From assembly GCA_964539825.1 (NCBI GenBank), contig CAZIKF010000019.1, positions 1 through 64,000 of the forward strand: DNA of 64,000 nucleotides, in the 5' to 3' direction. Below are positions 33,765 to 41,595 of the stretch, in pieces. Both the position numbers and the translations under genes were made by a program. The notes under the pieces were generated by a model that was not told where the DNA came from, searched no databases, and worked only from the letters and a program-made list of their open reading frames with translations. The DNA is from CAZIKF01 sp964539825. Lineage in GTDB: Bacteria; Muiribacteriota; UBA6191. Each line of letters starts with the position of its first letter. Within the stretch, counting starts at the first letter, position 1.

Positions 33765-35210
33765 TCACTTGATCAACATCGTAGGCCTGCTTGATCCAGA
33801 CCCCAGTTTTTCCGCATGGGGATCATTTAGATTTGTTTTCCCGTTAATCTGGTAGTTGTAGGTAATGGTTCCAGCCGATACTCCCTTCGAGAGGACACTC
33901 CAAACCCTGTCTCCTGCGATAGCGTCCCCATTCACGCCCGAATCATTCAAGGACAGTGGAAAGAGAGCAAAAGAACCTGAAACGTTTACTGAAGTTACAG
34001 GAGCGGCAAAATCCCTCTCAAAAAAGTGAAATAAAGCCTCGCCCTTAGGTTTGGGAACCAGGTTGATATTTTGGCCCCCGATATTACTCCCCTGAATAAC
34101 CCGTATGGGCCTGAACTCTGGCTGAAACTCAAGTCCTCGAATCACCAGGTAGGTATCTCCCACACCTCCTGCAAGGACGGTAAATTTACCCTGCACATCG
34201 GTTAGTGTACGGTCCCTCGCGCGCCCCGCCACGGATACCCTGACATTTTGAGCCACGGGCTTTACGGTGGCATCAGCATCAAAAGGAGTATAGCTGGCGG
34301 AATATGGTCTGAAATCAAAAATTCCGGAGGAATTTCCTGAGAATGTAGGCTCAAGGGAAATAACCATAGAACTTCGTTTCCCAAGATCTACACCGCAGGC
34401 AAAAAGATTGGAGCCTTTCGGCTGGTTGGTGTCAACGTCTACGATTACACCATTTTGTACATTGAAGATGCCGCAACTAACAAAACCATTCACGGAGTCC
34501 GCTGACCAGAGTTGGAAGGCAAATTTATTATCCAGGAAGGGAAAGCCGGTCAGGTTTAGCTCTACCAACCCATCTTGAGCATCATCAGCCCGAAGAGTTA
34601 GCGCTGCGGTCGCGGTAATATTGTTTTGTGAAAAGGACACGGGAAAACTCAAAGCCTCCACATCCCCTGGATTTTGGTTAATGATGAAACCGGAGAGAAC
34701 AATAGAACCGTTTTGTACAAGGTCCCCGTCTCCTGACGATTCAATCGTGATTTGAATTCGGTCCAGATCTGAAAAAATAGGCGAGCTTGGATCGGTTTTG
34801 GTGAAGGTACAAATCTTACCCGTGGGGGTAGTCTCGCACTTGGAAGGACCGGTGACCCCGTTTACGAAAGAGACCAGTTCTCCCTGGGCAGCCTGAAACT
34901 TTCCAAAACTAATCTGATTGGTGGCCGATACCCCCCACATCTCAAAATGAGAACCGGGCACGGCAAGGATGGGGAGTCGCTGAAATTCAGATACTTCGAT
35001 TTTTGGGTTTGTTGTGGTCCAGGCGGAAACACGGGACTTAAGCACAGGAAAAGTGCTCACGTTATCAAAACTAAAGGCTACATCCTGCTTTTGGGCACTC
35101 GCGATGAGTCTCCCGCTGACTACAATTCGCTCCTCTACCGTATAGTCCTGGAAGCAGCCCTGGGAGAGAAATCCCAGGATGATTGATAGAATCAAATAGG
35201 TCCGCCTCAT
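33765..35210 (-). CDS. Large lipoprotein with CarbopepD-reg-like and E-set-like domains
   Basis: 481 residues from ATG 35210, which follows GGAGAAG; a start at 35225 is also open. Lipobox F-L-S-Q-G-C. The N-terminal half is beta-rich and unassigned. Around residues 320-400 a carboxypeptidase-regulatory-like strand set is visible (V-A-G-R-A-R-D-R-T-L-T-D-V-Q-G-K-F-T-V). The C-terminal 80 residues (G-V-N-G-D-A-I-A-G-D-R-V-W-S ... Y-N-Y-Q-I-N-G-K-T-N-L-N-D-P-H-A) resemble E-set/CBM48-type modules. It starts 15 bp after the SLH-porin stop, so they are one operon. Function unknown, probably outer surface. Confidence 0.65.
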   Translation of the reverse strand: MRRTYLILSIILGFLSQGCFQDYTVEERIVVSGRLIASAQKQDVAFSFDNVSTFPVLKSRVSAWTTTNPKIEVSEFQRLPILAVPGSHFEMWGVSATNQISFGKFQAAQGELVSFVNGVTGPSKCETTPTGKICTFTKTDPSSPIFSDLDRIQITIESSGDGDLVQNGSIVLSGFIINQNPGDVEALSFPVSFSQNNITATAALTLRADDAQDGLVELNLTGFPFLDNKFAFQLWSADSVNGFVSCGIFNVQNGVIVDVDTNQPKGSNLFACGVDLGKRSSMVISLEPTFSGNSSGIFDFRPYSASYTPFDADATVKPVAQNVRVSVAGRARDRTLTDVQGKFTVLAGGVGDTYLVIRGLEFQPEFRPIRVIQGSNIGGQNINLVPKPKGEALFHFFERDFAAPVTSVNVSGSFALFPLSLNDSGVNGDAIAGDRVWSVLSKGVSAGTITYNYQINGKTNLNDPHAEKLGSGSSRPTMLIK

Positions 35211-35225
35211 GTTCTTCTTCTCCAT

Positions 35226-37499
35226 TTAGAAATCCGTCGATGCTCTCAAGGTCAGTCTTTGCCTCGTGTTCTCATAATCAAATTGTTTCACATCCGAATA
35301 ATCATCCCCATAAGTCAATGAAATCTCCGTGGATGGAGTTGGTTCGTACTTCAGTGCTCCGAACCAATTCCAAAAGTCATCGCCTATACCATCTAAATTC
35401 ACGCGGTGTCTCCATTGGTAAAGGCTGCGCGCCTCAAATTTTTTGGAAAAATTCCAATTGAGCTCTCCCACCCAGGCATCCTCAATGAAGGACGCAAAAC
35501 GAAATGCCGCTACACGAACTTTAAAGTTCTGGTAGAAAAGTTTAAGAGTGGCATCTCCGAGCGCATGCTCCTTGAGCATGTCCCAGGTCCACTCGCTGTA
35601 CCAGATATTCACATCAATCTCATTGGAACGACTATTAAAATCGATTCGATCCACAATCCTGTTTTTATAGAGGAGACGTTTGTGAAGTCCTCCGATCATT
35701 TCCAGTGCCGTGGTGAGCCTGTTAAACTTGGTCCCCAATTCAACTCTGTCATGATCTATCTCCCATTGAGCAAAACCCCTGAAACCCAGGAATGGCAATA
35801 CCTTTGCCCCCCCGGCCAACTTGTGGAAGACATACCCCAGCTCCCCTTTCCTGGCATCCTTTTTCACCTCATTGGTGAGCTGAAGCTGAAATGGCATTTC
35901 TGTCAACTCTCCCATAAACATCACCGGTTCACGGTGAAAATCAGCCACCGTGAATAAGGAAAGTTTGCTGCCCTGTCTTCCAAACCATGGAAGATTTTCT
36001 GATCCTGGAAGATCCTCCCACCATTTGACCTGGCCTGTGAAAGTTGTGTTCAAGTAATTCAGGTATGCAAGATCTCCTTCTTCAAAGGAATACTTGGCGT
36101 CAAAGCGAAGTAGTTTTTCCCCGGTCGATCCTGATCTGCCATAGTTGTCCCCACCTGTATCAATGAGTTGAGGGGCCGATACGCTGGTTTGAAAATCCGG
36201 TCCAAAATCATATTGCTTGAAGGTTAGTAAGAGTTTCTTCTTTTCATACTGAGCATCCGTTTTAAAACCGGTGTCGTGTATGTTCCCCCGGCCTTCCGAA
36301 AGGAGTTGATTGAAAGTCAGGGAAAAGGTCGAATCACCCTCGGTCTTATAATTGGCATCCCAGCCAAAGATACGGTTAAAGTCATTTCGAGTGCTGTAAT
36401 TAAAGGCATGCTCAACCATGGATGCCCCCAGGGTCACGGGTCCAATAGGGTTTACCGTGGATCTAAAGGAAAAAACATCATCGCTGGATTCTGTTACTTT
36501 TCGAAACTGGGAAAAGAGATCATCGAGATCGCCGCCCGGTGAGCCAAATTGATTGGTCCTCTTCAAGACTGAGGTAAAGTAGGTCCAGTTATTGTACTTC
36601 CCGCTCCCTTCTACTCCCGAAAATAACCCATTGACAGGACTCGCTCTCCACACCCTCGCCGTCAAAAGGGAGGCTGGGTCCCGAAGGTCAGAAAACTGCT
36701 CTCCCGCAAAAATGCGAAGGTTCATGAGTGGAGCTGAAGACTTGAAGTGAGCCTTCGTTACCATCACTTTACGCTCATCAAGAAGTCCCGTGGCAAAGTC
36801 ATCCACATCATCACCAGGAACCGGTTGAGAGGAAAAGTCATATTCCAGTCTCTGGGATGCGACGCCGGAAAGATTCGCCTTTAGCTCCACAAAGGCTTCG
36901 ATGCCCTTGTCGAATTGCTCATCAGGCCCTTTGGGATTACCCAGGAATTTTAGAAAAACATCCTGGTTCATTTTGTGTAGGCCCGGGTCCGCGAAATCGG
37001 TGAACTTGTTCGTGCGGGCTACATAAGCCTGGGAGCCCTGGTAATGACCTGAAAGATGAACATTCGAGAGATTCGCGTCAAGATTGCGGGTCTTTTCCTC
37101 GACCTGCTCAATTCTATTCTCCAGGGTATCAATCCTTACACCGAGCATATCGAGTTCAGAGCGAAACTCCTTCCCAAGTTTCTGCATGATTTTGGTGGTA
37201 TCAGGTGCCATACTCACCTTTCTACCTTCTTCACGGGCTTCTTCGATCCTTGCCAGGACCCTGGCAATCATTACCGCGAACTCATAACGGGTAAGAACAC
37301 GCTTACCCTTGAAGGTTCCATCGGGATACCCCTCCATGACCCCTCTATCCATGAGTTCATCCACGGATTTATAGGCAAAATGGTCTAAAGGAACGTCTCG
37401 GAACGGGTTTTCAGAGCGTACGTAAGGTAGGAGGACAATGCCCAAAAGGATCGCAGACGCGGCGAACCTACGAAAAAAGCATACAAAAAAAGGTCTCAT
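35226..37499 (-). CDS. SLH-domain porin, paralogue A
   Basis: 757 residues. Signal peptide; one SLH domain at about 30-85 (N-P-F-R-D-V-P-L-D-H-F-A-Y, G-Y-P-D-G-T-F-K-G, L-T-R-Y-E-F-A-V-M-I-A-R); a coiled coil at about 100-150; then a long beta-barrel region ending in Phe. This SLH-coiled coil-barrel order is known from outer-membrane anchors of Deinococcus and Selenomonas type, where SLH binds a periplasmic polymer and ties the outer membrane to the wall. 62 nt upstream lies a promoter-like repeat, and its leader has a 13-mer shared with paralogue B. Starts ATG after AGAGGCT. Confidence 0.85.
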   Translation of the reverse strand: MRPFFVCFFRRFAASAILLGIVLLPYVRSENPFRDVPLDHFAYKSVDELMDRGVMEGYPDGTFKGKRVLTRYEFAVMIARVLARIEEAREEGRKVSMAPDTTKIMQKLGKEFRSELDMLGVRIDTLENRIEQVEEKTRNLDANLSNVHLSGHYQGSQAYVARTNKFTDFADPGLHKMNQDVFLKFLGNPKGPDEQFDKGIEAFVELKANLSGVASQRLEYDFSSQPVPGDDVDDFATGLLDERKVMVTKAHFKSSAPLMNLRIFAGEQFSDLRDPASLLTARVWRASPVNGLFSGVEGSGKYNNWTYFTSVLKRTNQFGSPGGDLDDLFSQFRKVTESSDDVFSFRSTVNPIGPVTLGASMVEHAFNYSTRNDFNRIFGWDANYKTEGDSTFSLTFNQLLSEGRGNIHDTGFKTDAQYEKKKLLLTFKQYDFGPDFQTSVSAPQLIDTGGDNYGRSGSTGEKLLRFDAKYSFEEGDLAYLNYLNTTFTGQVKWWEDLPGSENLPWFGRQGSKLSLFTVADFHREPVMFMGELTEMPFQLQLTNEVKKDARKGELGYVFHKLAGGAKVLPFLGFRGFAQWEIDHDRVELGTKFNRLTTALEMIGGLHKRLLYKNRIVDRIDFNSRSNEIDVNIWYSEWTWDMLKEHALGDATLKLFYQNFKVRVAAFRFASFIEDAWVGELNWNFSKKFEARSLYQWRHRVNLDGIGDDFWNWFGALKYEPTPSTEISLTYGDDYSDVKQFDYENTRQRLTLRASTDF

Positions 37500-37506
37500 T
37501 AGCCTC

Positions 37507-37519
37507 TTTTCGTATCGAC
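37507..37519 (-). promoter_or_regulatory. Leader motif shared by both SLH-porin genes, copy A
   Basis: GTCGATACGAAAA on the minus strand, 7 nt upstream of the ATG of paralogue A. The copy before paralogue B (41174-41186) reads GTCGATACAAAAA at the same distance. Conservation could reflect recent duplication or a post-transcriptional site. Confidence 0.4.
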
Positions 37520-37543
37520 GGCGCTTCCCTGAATCTAAACAAA

Positions 37544-37562
37544 TATATACTCAAAATGAAGT
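37544..37562 (-). promoter_or_regulatory. Promoter-like repeat upstream of SLH-porin A
   Basis: On the minus strand ACTTCATTTTGAGTATATA, identical over 19 bp to 28716-28734 and extending to CAAAAYACTTC on the 5' side. Here a leader of about 40 nt would follow before ATG 37499. Confidence 0.5.
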
Positions 37563-37590
37563 ATTTTGTCCGGTTTCCTGGACTAAACGG

Positions 37591-38490
37591 TCAGGGATAG
37601 ACCATGGGGAGGATGGCAAGTATGTGATCTCCGGCGTAAGGACCGGAGCGATGGGTTGAGAGTACCATGTATTGAGATTTCTTATTTGGAGATAATACAT
37701 CGATAATATTCGGGTTGCCGTAATGGTTGGAACCACCGCCAAATTCTGTTTCGGTCGCGTGGGAAACTACCTCGGAGTTTAGCATCCCATTGCGGGTTAA
37801 ATTGGCTGAATTATAGCCCATGACACACACCTGGTACCCCCAGTTAGCAGGATCCGGGCTCTCAAACTCTGAGAACGCGATTCGAGCTGTGAGCTGGTAT
37901 TGTCTTACCCACACATTATTAGGAACCAGGACATCGTTTCGAACCTTATAGAGCCAGTCCTTTTCACTCTGGGCGGAGAGATATCCGCGAACCTCTCTTT
38001 GGGGCCCGGGAGAGAGCACTATGACCTTCTCCCATCCTTCATCACGGTTAAATTCTATATTTCTTCCGGGCAGTGAAAAGGTGTTGCCTGACCCTTCCTT
38101 CCTATTCGTATCCACATAAATATCCAGGTACTGAAAAAACCAGCCTGACTGGTTGGTCTTGCCCTGAGCGTCGTCCTGGGCAATAAGCTCAAGGTCTTCC
38201 TGCTCAATGGGAGCCCGAAAACCAACGGAAAGCTCAATGAGCTTTCCCAGGTGACGTACCTGAAAATGAGTCAGGTCAAAAATCCCGTCGCGCTGACGTA
38301 GAGAAAGGGGGTAAACATATTTTCCCGTGCCTCGATCATCATAGCGCGAATCCCGGTAGGAAAAGACGACCTTATCGGTACCGATCAAGGATTGAGCCAC
38401 ACCAAATTCATGCAGGGAATCTTTCTTCTGTGTGCAGCCAAAACCCAAAAGAAGCAGGGCAAAAAGAAGGATAAAAAAACGAATGATCAT
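37591..38490 (-). CDS. Glucodextranase C-like lipoprotein, paralogue B
   Basis: 299 residues. Lipobox L-L-L-G-F-G-C (Cys19) and the same domain as the gene at 32678: Y-D-D-R-G-T-G-K-Y-V-Y-P-L-S-L, G-I-F-D-L-T-H-F-Q-V, F-S-L-P-G-R-N-I-E-F and W-E-K-V-I-V-L-S-P-G. Both copies end with a S-P-N-K-K-S-Q-Y-M-V-L-S-T-H-R-S-G-P-like stretch. It sits between the two SLH-porin genes, 92 bp upstream of paralogue A, so each porin is paired with one lipoprotein of this family. Confidence 0.78.
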   Translation of the reverse strand: MIIRFFILLFALLLLGFGCTQKKDSLHEFGVAQSLIGTDKVVFSYRDSRYDDRGTGKYVYPLSLRQRDGIFDLTHFQVRHLGKLIELSVGFRAPIEQEDLELIAQDDAQGKTNQSGWFFQYLDIYVDTNRKEGSGNTFSLPGRNIEFNRDEGWEKVIVLSPGPQREVRGYLSAQSEKDWLYKVRNDVLVPNNVWVRQYQLTARIAFSEFESPDPANWGYQVCVMGYNSANLTRNGMLNSEVVSHATETEFGGGSNHYGNPNIIDVLSPNKKSQYMVLSTHRSGPYAGDHILAILPMVYP

Positions 38491-38509
38491 AAGGTTTTTG
38501 TAGTCTACT

Positions 38510-38528
38510 CCAAGGAATCAAAGATTCC
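38510..38528. repeat. 19-bp palindromic repeat, second copy
   Basis: CCAAGGAATCAAAGATTCC, identical to 16733-16751. Here it is not followed by 9-bp units but by AAGG. Confidence 0.6.
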
Positions 38529-38572
38529 AAGGAGCCAGAATGAAGCAAGCTCCGCCGTGAGGGCGGAATAGT

Positions 38573-38600
38573 GGATCTCCGTGTCGAGCACGAAGATGAC
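38573..38600. repeat. REP-like hairpin, copy 3
   Basis: GGATC...GATGAC unit with CGTGTC-GAG-CACG dyad, related to 671-698 and 2668-2695. Confidence 0.45.
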
Positions 38601-38718
38601 AGGAATTGTTAAAGGTTTTCCTTCCATCGCATCATCCCCCTGATCCGGGATCAAGAAATCTAGCCGCAATTGGTTGTTTCAGCAAAGTAACAAGAGATTC
38701 AGAGTCCCAAAAAAAACA

Positions 38719-38882
38719 TTGAGACGAGGGCTGATGCGGGGTATTCAATAGAGTTGTAAGGAGTATTGCATGGTCGTAGATCGTGAGGAGGAGGTAGTTG
38801 ATCTACCTTCAACGAAGGATCTGCGATCAGGCGGTGCTCATTACAGCTCTATTGGATGCCTGAGCATCAGTTCTCGTCTCAA
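38719..38882. terminator. 164-bp imperfect palindrome (giant hairpin), copy B
   Basis: Minus-strand arm starts TTGAGACGAGAACTGATGC at 38882, one base after the stop codon of SLH-porin B; plus-strand arm starts TTGAGACGAGGGCTGATGC at 38719. Arms meet at GGTAG-TTGAT-CTACC (38793-38807). On the minus strand the palindrome is followed by TG and a T8 run (38716-38709). Length, end sequences, the AACTG/GGCTG asymmetry, the nested CCTTC-GTT-GAAGG hairpin and position relative to the stop codon all match copy A at 27182-27345. Confidence 0.8.
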
Positions 38883-38883
38883 C

Positions 38884-41166
38884 CTAAAAAGACATTTGTG
38901 CTTTGAGTCCAATTTCTTGTCTGGTGGAGAGAAAATCGAATCGATCTCTAAAGTTTTGCCCATAGCTTAGCGCCACTTCTGTGCTTGAGTTTGGTTCGTA
39001 AGTAATCTCTCCGAACCAATTCCAAAAATCTCTTTCACGGCTCAGGCTATGCTGCTCTTCCTGCCAGGCATAGCTAGCCCTGGCTTCCAAATGGGAAGAG
39101 AAGTTAACGTTGAGTTCAGTGACCCAGAAGTCCGTAACGGTATCCTCAAGTCCAGCGGCCCTTTGAAAGACCTTTTGGCGCCGAAAGAATTCTTTTATTG
39201 CCACGTTATCGCGAACATCGATTTTGGTCTCAAAGTCTAGGATATCCACATCCACTTCATTGGCACGTCCACCCCAGTCGGTGCGGTCTAGAATTTTTCC
39301 GGACACAAAGGCATGAGGATGGACATGGCCGCTAATTTGAAGTGTCGATTGATTCCTGGTGAAGTGCTGTCCATCCACAATGTTGTCAAAATCACTCGCA
39401 AATTGAAGCTGGCCCGTAATCCCGGCAAAAGGAAGCAGCCTCATACCAAACTGAAGAGTATGGGTTGCCGCACCCTCTTCATCATCACGGGCATCCTTTT
39501 TGAGCTGATTTTGGAGCTGTACCTGAAAGGGGTGAGCCGTGGCCGCGTTATCAGGGTCAGTGGTATGTCCTTGAAAATCAGCAACCGTAAGCAAGGATAA
39601 CTTAACTCCTTCACGTCCATACCAGGGCTGGTTTTCACTACCCGGTAGTTTTTCCCACCATTTCACCTGCCCGGTGGCGGTCATTGAGAGTTTTTTTACA
39701 ATGGCAAGTTCACCCTCATCCAGGGTGTATTTACCAATCAAACGCAGGAACTTTTCACCGGTTGTCGACCCCCTCCCATAGTTACGCCCCCTTTCGGTAT
39801 CAACATACTGGAATGCGGAGACGGAACTTTTGAAATCCGGGTCGAAATCATAACCCTTAAAGGCTAAGAAGAGGTTCCCCCGCTCAAACTGCGCATCCCC
39901 CTTAAATCCACGACCCTGTACATCGGTTCTACCTTCGGAAAGCATCTGGTTCAAGGTCAAATCGAAAGTGCCCTTACCCCTATAGCTATATCGTCCGTCC
40001 CATCCAATCACCCGGTTAAAATCATCGCGGGTACTGTAATTGAATGCATGCTCGAGGAAGGTACCGCCAAACTGAAGCTGATGCTTTACTCCCGAAAGTT
40101 CGAGATTCAAGGGCTCATAGGTAAGCCGGAAACTAAATACATCATCCTCGAAATCTTTGGTTTTCTCGAATTCTTCAAATAGATTCAATTCATTACGCCC
40201 TTCACTAGACACCTCCCGAATTCTCTTAAGAGTTGATGTGAAGTAAGTCCACTTTCCCCGCTTCCCGTCAGCCTCGACACCAGAAAACAAACCCGAGGAG
40301 GGACTCACTCTCCAGGATCTAGCAGTGAGCAGAGATGCTGGATCGCGAAGATCTGTGAACTGCTCTCCCTTGAACAGGCGTAAATTCATCAAGGGTCCCC
40401 GGGATTTGAAGTGAGCCTTAGACGCAACCACCTTGCGATCGTCATCAATCCCGGTAACGAAGTCATCGATATTATCCCCTGATACAGGTTGATCGGAAAA
40501 AGAGTAAGCAACTCTTCTTGAAGCCACTCCCGAGAGATTTCCGTGCATTTCCAGAAAGGCTTCTACAGTCTTGGCAAACCCGCCGAGCTCAAGCTTCGGA
40601 TTTCCGATGAAACGCAGAAAAATATCCTGGTTCATCTGATGAAGTCCGGGCTCAGCAAACTCCGTTCTCTCATTCTTACGAAGGACATAGGTTTGTCCCG
40701 CGGAATAAAAACCTCGAATTTGTACGTTTGACAGGGCTTCTTCCAATGCGGAGGCCTTCTCTTCCGCGTCAGCCACTTTGATTTCCATTGTATCCAATCT
40801 CACCCCAAGCTTATCGAGTTCCTCGCGAAACTCTGCTGATAGCCTTGCGGCAAGGATTTGCATCTCTGGCGTCAGATCAGAAGGCGGGGGCTGAATTTTC
40901 AAAGCATCTACCCTGGCTATGATTTTTGCGGCCACAACAGCAAATTCATAGCGGGTAAGAAACCTGCGGCCCTTAAATACACCCTCTGGGTACCCCGGCA
41001 TGAGCCCTAGTTCAGCCAGACGCTGTATCGCTTCATAGGCAAAATGGTCCTCACGCACATCGCGAAATGGATTGACCGCTCTTAATTGGGGAATTAAGAA
41101 TAAAACAAGGCAAAAGCGCTTCCAATATTGGAAGCACGGAATTATTCCTACAAAAAATAGTCTCAT
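38884..41166 (-). CDS. SLH-domain porin, paralogue B
   Basis: 760 residues, same architecture as the gene at 35226-37499: signal peptide, SLH domain at about 33-88 (N-P-F-R-D-V-R-E-D-H-F-A-Y, G-Y-P-E-G-V-F-K-G, L-T-R-Y-E-F-A-V-V), coiled coil, barrel with shared blocks such as N-L-S-G-V-A-S and G-E-Q-F-T-D-L-R-D-P-A-S-L-L-T-A-R, and terminal Phe. The two differ throughout, so the duplication is old. No Shine-Dalgarno precedes the ATG. Its transcript probably ends at palindrome B directly after the stop codon. Confidence 0.85.
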   Translation of the reverse strand: MRLFFVGIIPCFQYWKRFCLVLFLIPQLRAVNPFRDVREDHFAYEAIQRLAELGLMPGYPEGVFKGRRFLTRYEFAVVAAKIIARVDALKIQPPPSDLTPEMQILAARLSAEFREELDKLGVRLDTMEIKVADAEEKASALEEALSNVQIRGFYSAGQTYVLRKNERTEFAEPGLHQMNQDIFLRFIGNPKLELGGFAKTVEAFLEMHGNLSGVASRRVAYSFSDQPVSGDNIDDFVTGIDDDRKVVASKAHFKSRGPLMNLRLFKGEQFTDLRDPASLLTARSWRVSPSSGLFSGVEADGKRGKWTYFTSTLKRIREVSSEGRNELNLFEEFEKTKDFEDDVFSFRLTYEPLNLELSGVKHQLQFGGTFLEHAFNYSTRDDFNRVIGWDGRYSYRGKGTFDLTLNQMLSEGRTDVQGRGFKGDAQFERGNLFLAFKGYDFDPDFKSSVSAFQYVDTERGRNYGRGSTTGEKFLRLIGKYTLDEGELAIVKKLSMTATGQVKWWEKLPGSENQPWYGREGVKLSLLTVADFQGHTTDPDNAATAHPFQVQLQNQLKKDARDDEEGAATHTLQFGMRLLPFAGITGQLQFASDFDNIVDGQHFTRNQSTLQISGHVHPHAFVSGKILDRTDWGGRANEVDVDILDFETKIDVRDNVAIKEFFRRQKVFQRAAGLEDTVTDFWVTELNVNFSSHLEARASYAWQEEQHSLSRERDFWNWFGEITYEPNSSTEVALSYGQNFRDRFDFLSTRQEIGLKAQMSF

Positions 41167-41173
41167 GAGACAG

Positions 41174-41186
41174 TTTTTGTATCGAC
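41174..41186 (-). promoter_or_regulatory. Leader motif shared by both SLH-porin genes, copy B
   Basis: GTCGATACAAAAA on the minus strand, 7 nt before ATG 41166; here it can be the loop of a 4-bp stem ACAG/CTGT. Confidence 0.35.
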
Positions 41187-41229
41187 TGTGAGGAAGAATT
41201 CATGAACTTCCTGGGAAAGTTTGGAGTAC

Positions 41230-41595
41230 CTAAGCTGTTCGTAGAAGGATCTTTTTTAATACCAGAAGGATTGCTAAAAAGAGCAAAGCACCGGTCATAT
41301 CTGCGACCCAATCTAGAAGTTCAAAGCTCCGTCCAGGCACAAATAGTTGATGTGTTTCGTCCAGAATCCCGTAGATCGAACTGCTTAAAAAGGAAAACAG
41401 CACCGCTTGAGAAATACCATTAGCGCTGAAAGCGAAGTAGAAAGAAAGGCTCAGGAATCCAAAGGCTACTGCGTGCAGGATCTTATCAATCCAGTCGATG
41501 TCGGGCAGATCAATGCTTTCCCCGGGCTGATGACTTACCGTGAAGATGGCAAGCATCAGAAGCAGTGGAACCAAATACGCTGATTTTCGTTTCAA
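41230..41595 (-). CDS. VanZ family membrane protein
   Basis: 121 residues with four hydrophobic segments. S-H-Q-P near the N-terminus, D-K-I-L-H-A-V-A-F-G-F-L, D-E-T-H-Q-L-F-V-P-G-R and D-W-V-A-D-M-T-G-A are VanZ signatures. Members are linked to glycopeptide tolerance and to envelope functions, but most are uncharacterised. Overlaps the upstream lipoprotein-like gene by 4 nt. Confidence 0.85.
   Translation of the reverse strand: MKRKSAYLVPLLLMLAIFTVSHQPGESIDLPDIDWIDKILHAVAFGFLSLSFYFAFSANGISQAVLFSFLSSSIYGILDETHQLFVPGRSFELLDWVADMTGALLFLAILLVLKKILLRTA

Larger units (their letters stand above)
38491..38718. other. Gene-free spacer with small repeats
   Basis: Between the lipoprotein start and the giant palindrome B. 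It contains the 19-bp palindromic repeat (38510-38528), a hairpin TCCGCC-GTGA-GGGCGGA near 38551, the REP-like unit (38573-38600), a small hairpin TGATC-CGG-GATCA at 38641-38653 and an A8 run at 38709-38716 that is the T-tract of palindrome B on the minus strand. No gene seen. Confidence 0.6.

Noticed and set aside
27182..38882. Integron attC sites (palindromes right after stop codons)
   Set aside because: The ends do not fit the GTTRRRY/RYYYAAC core sites, there is no integrase, and the neighbouring genes are large operon members rather than cassettes.
38770..38970. Small plus-strand reading frame across palindrome B
   Set aside because: It is explained by the palindrome and the antisense of SLH-porin B; no support for translation.
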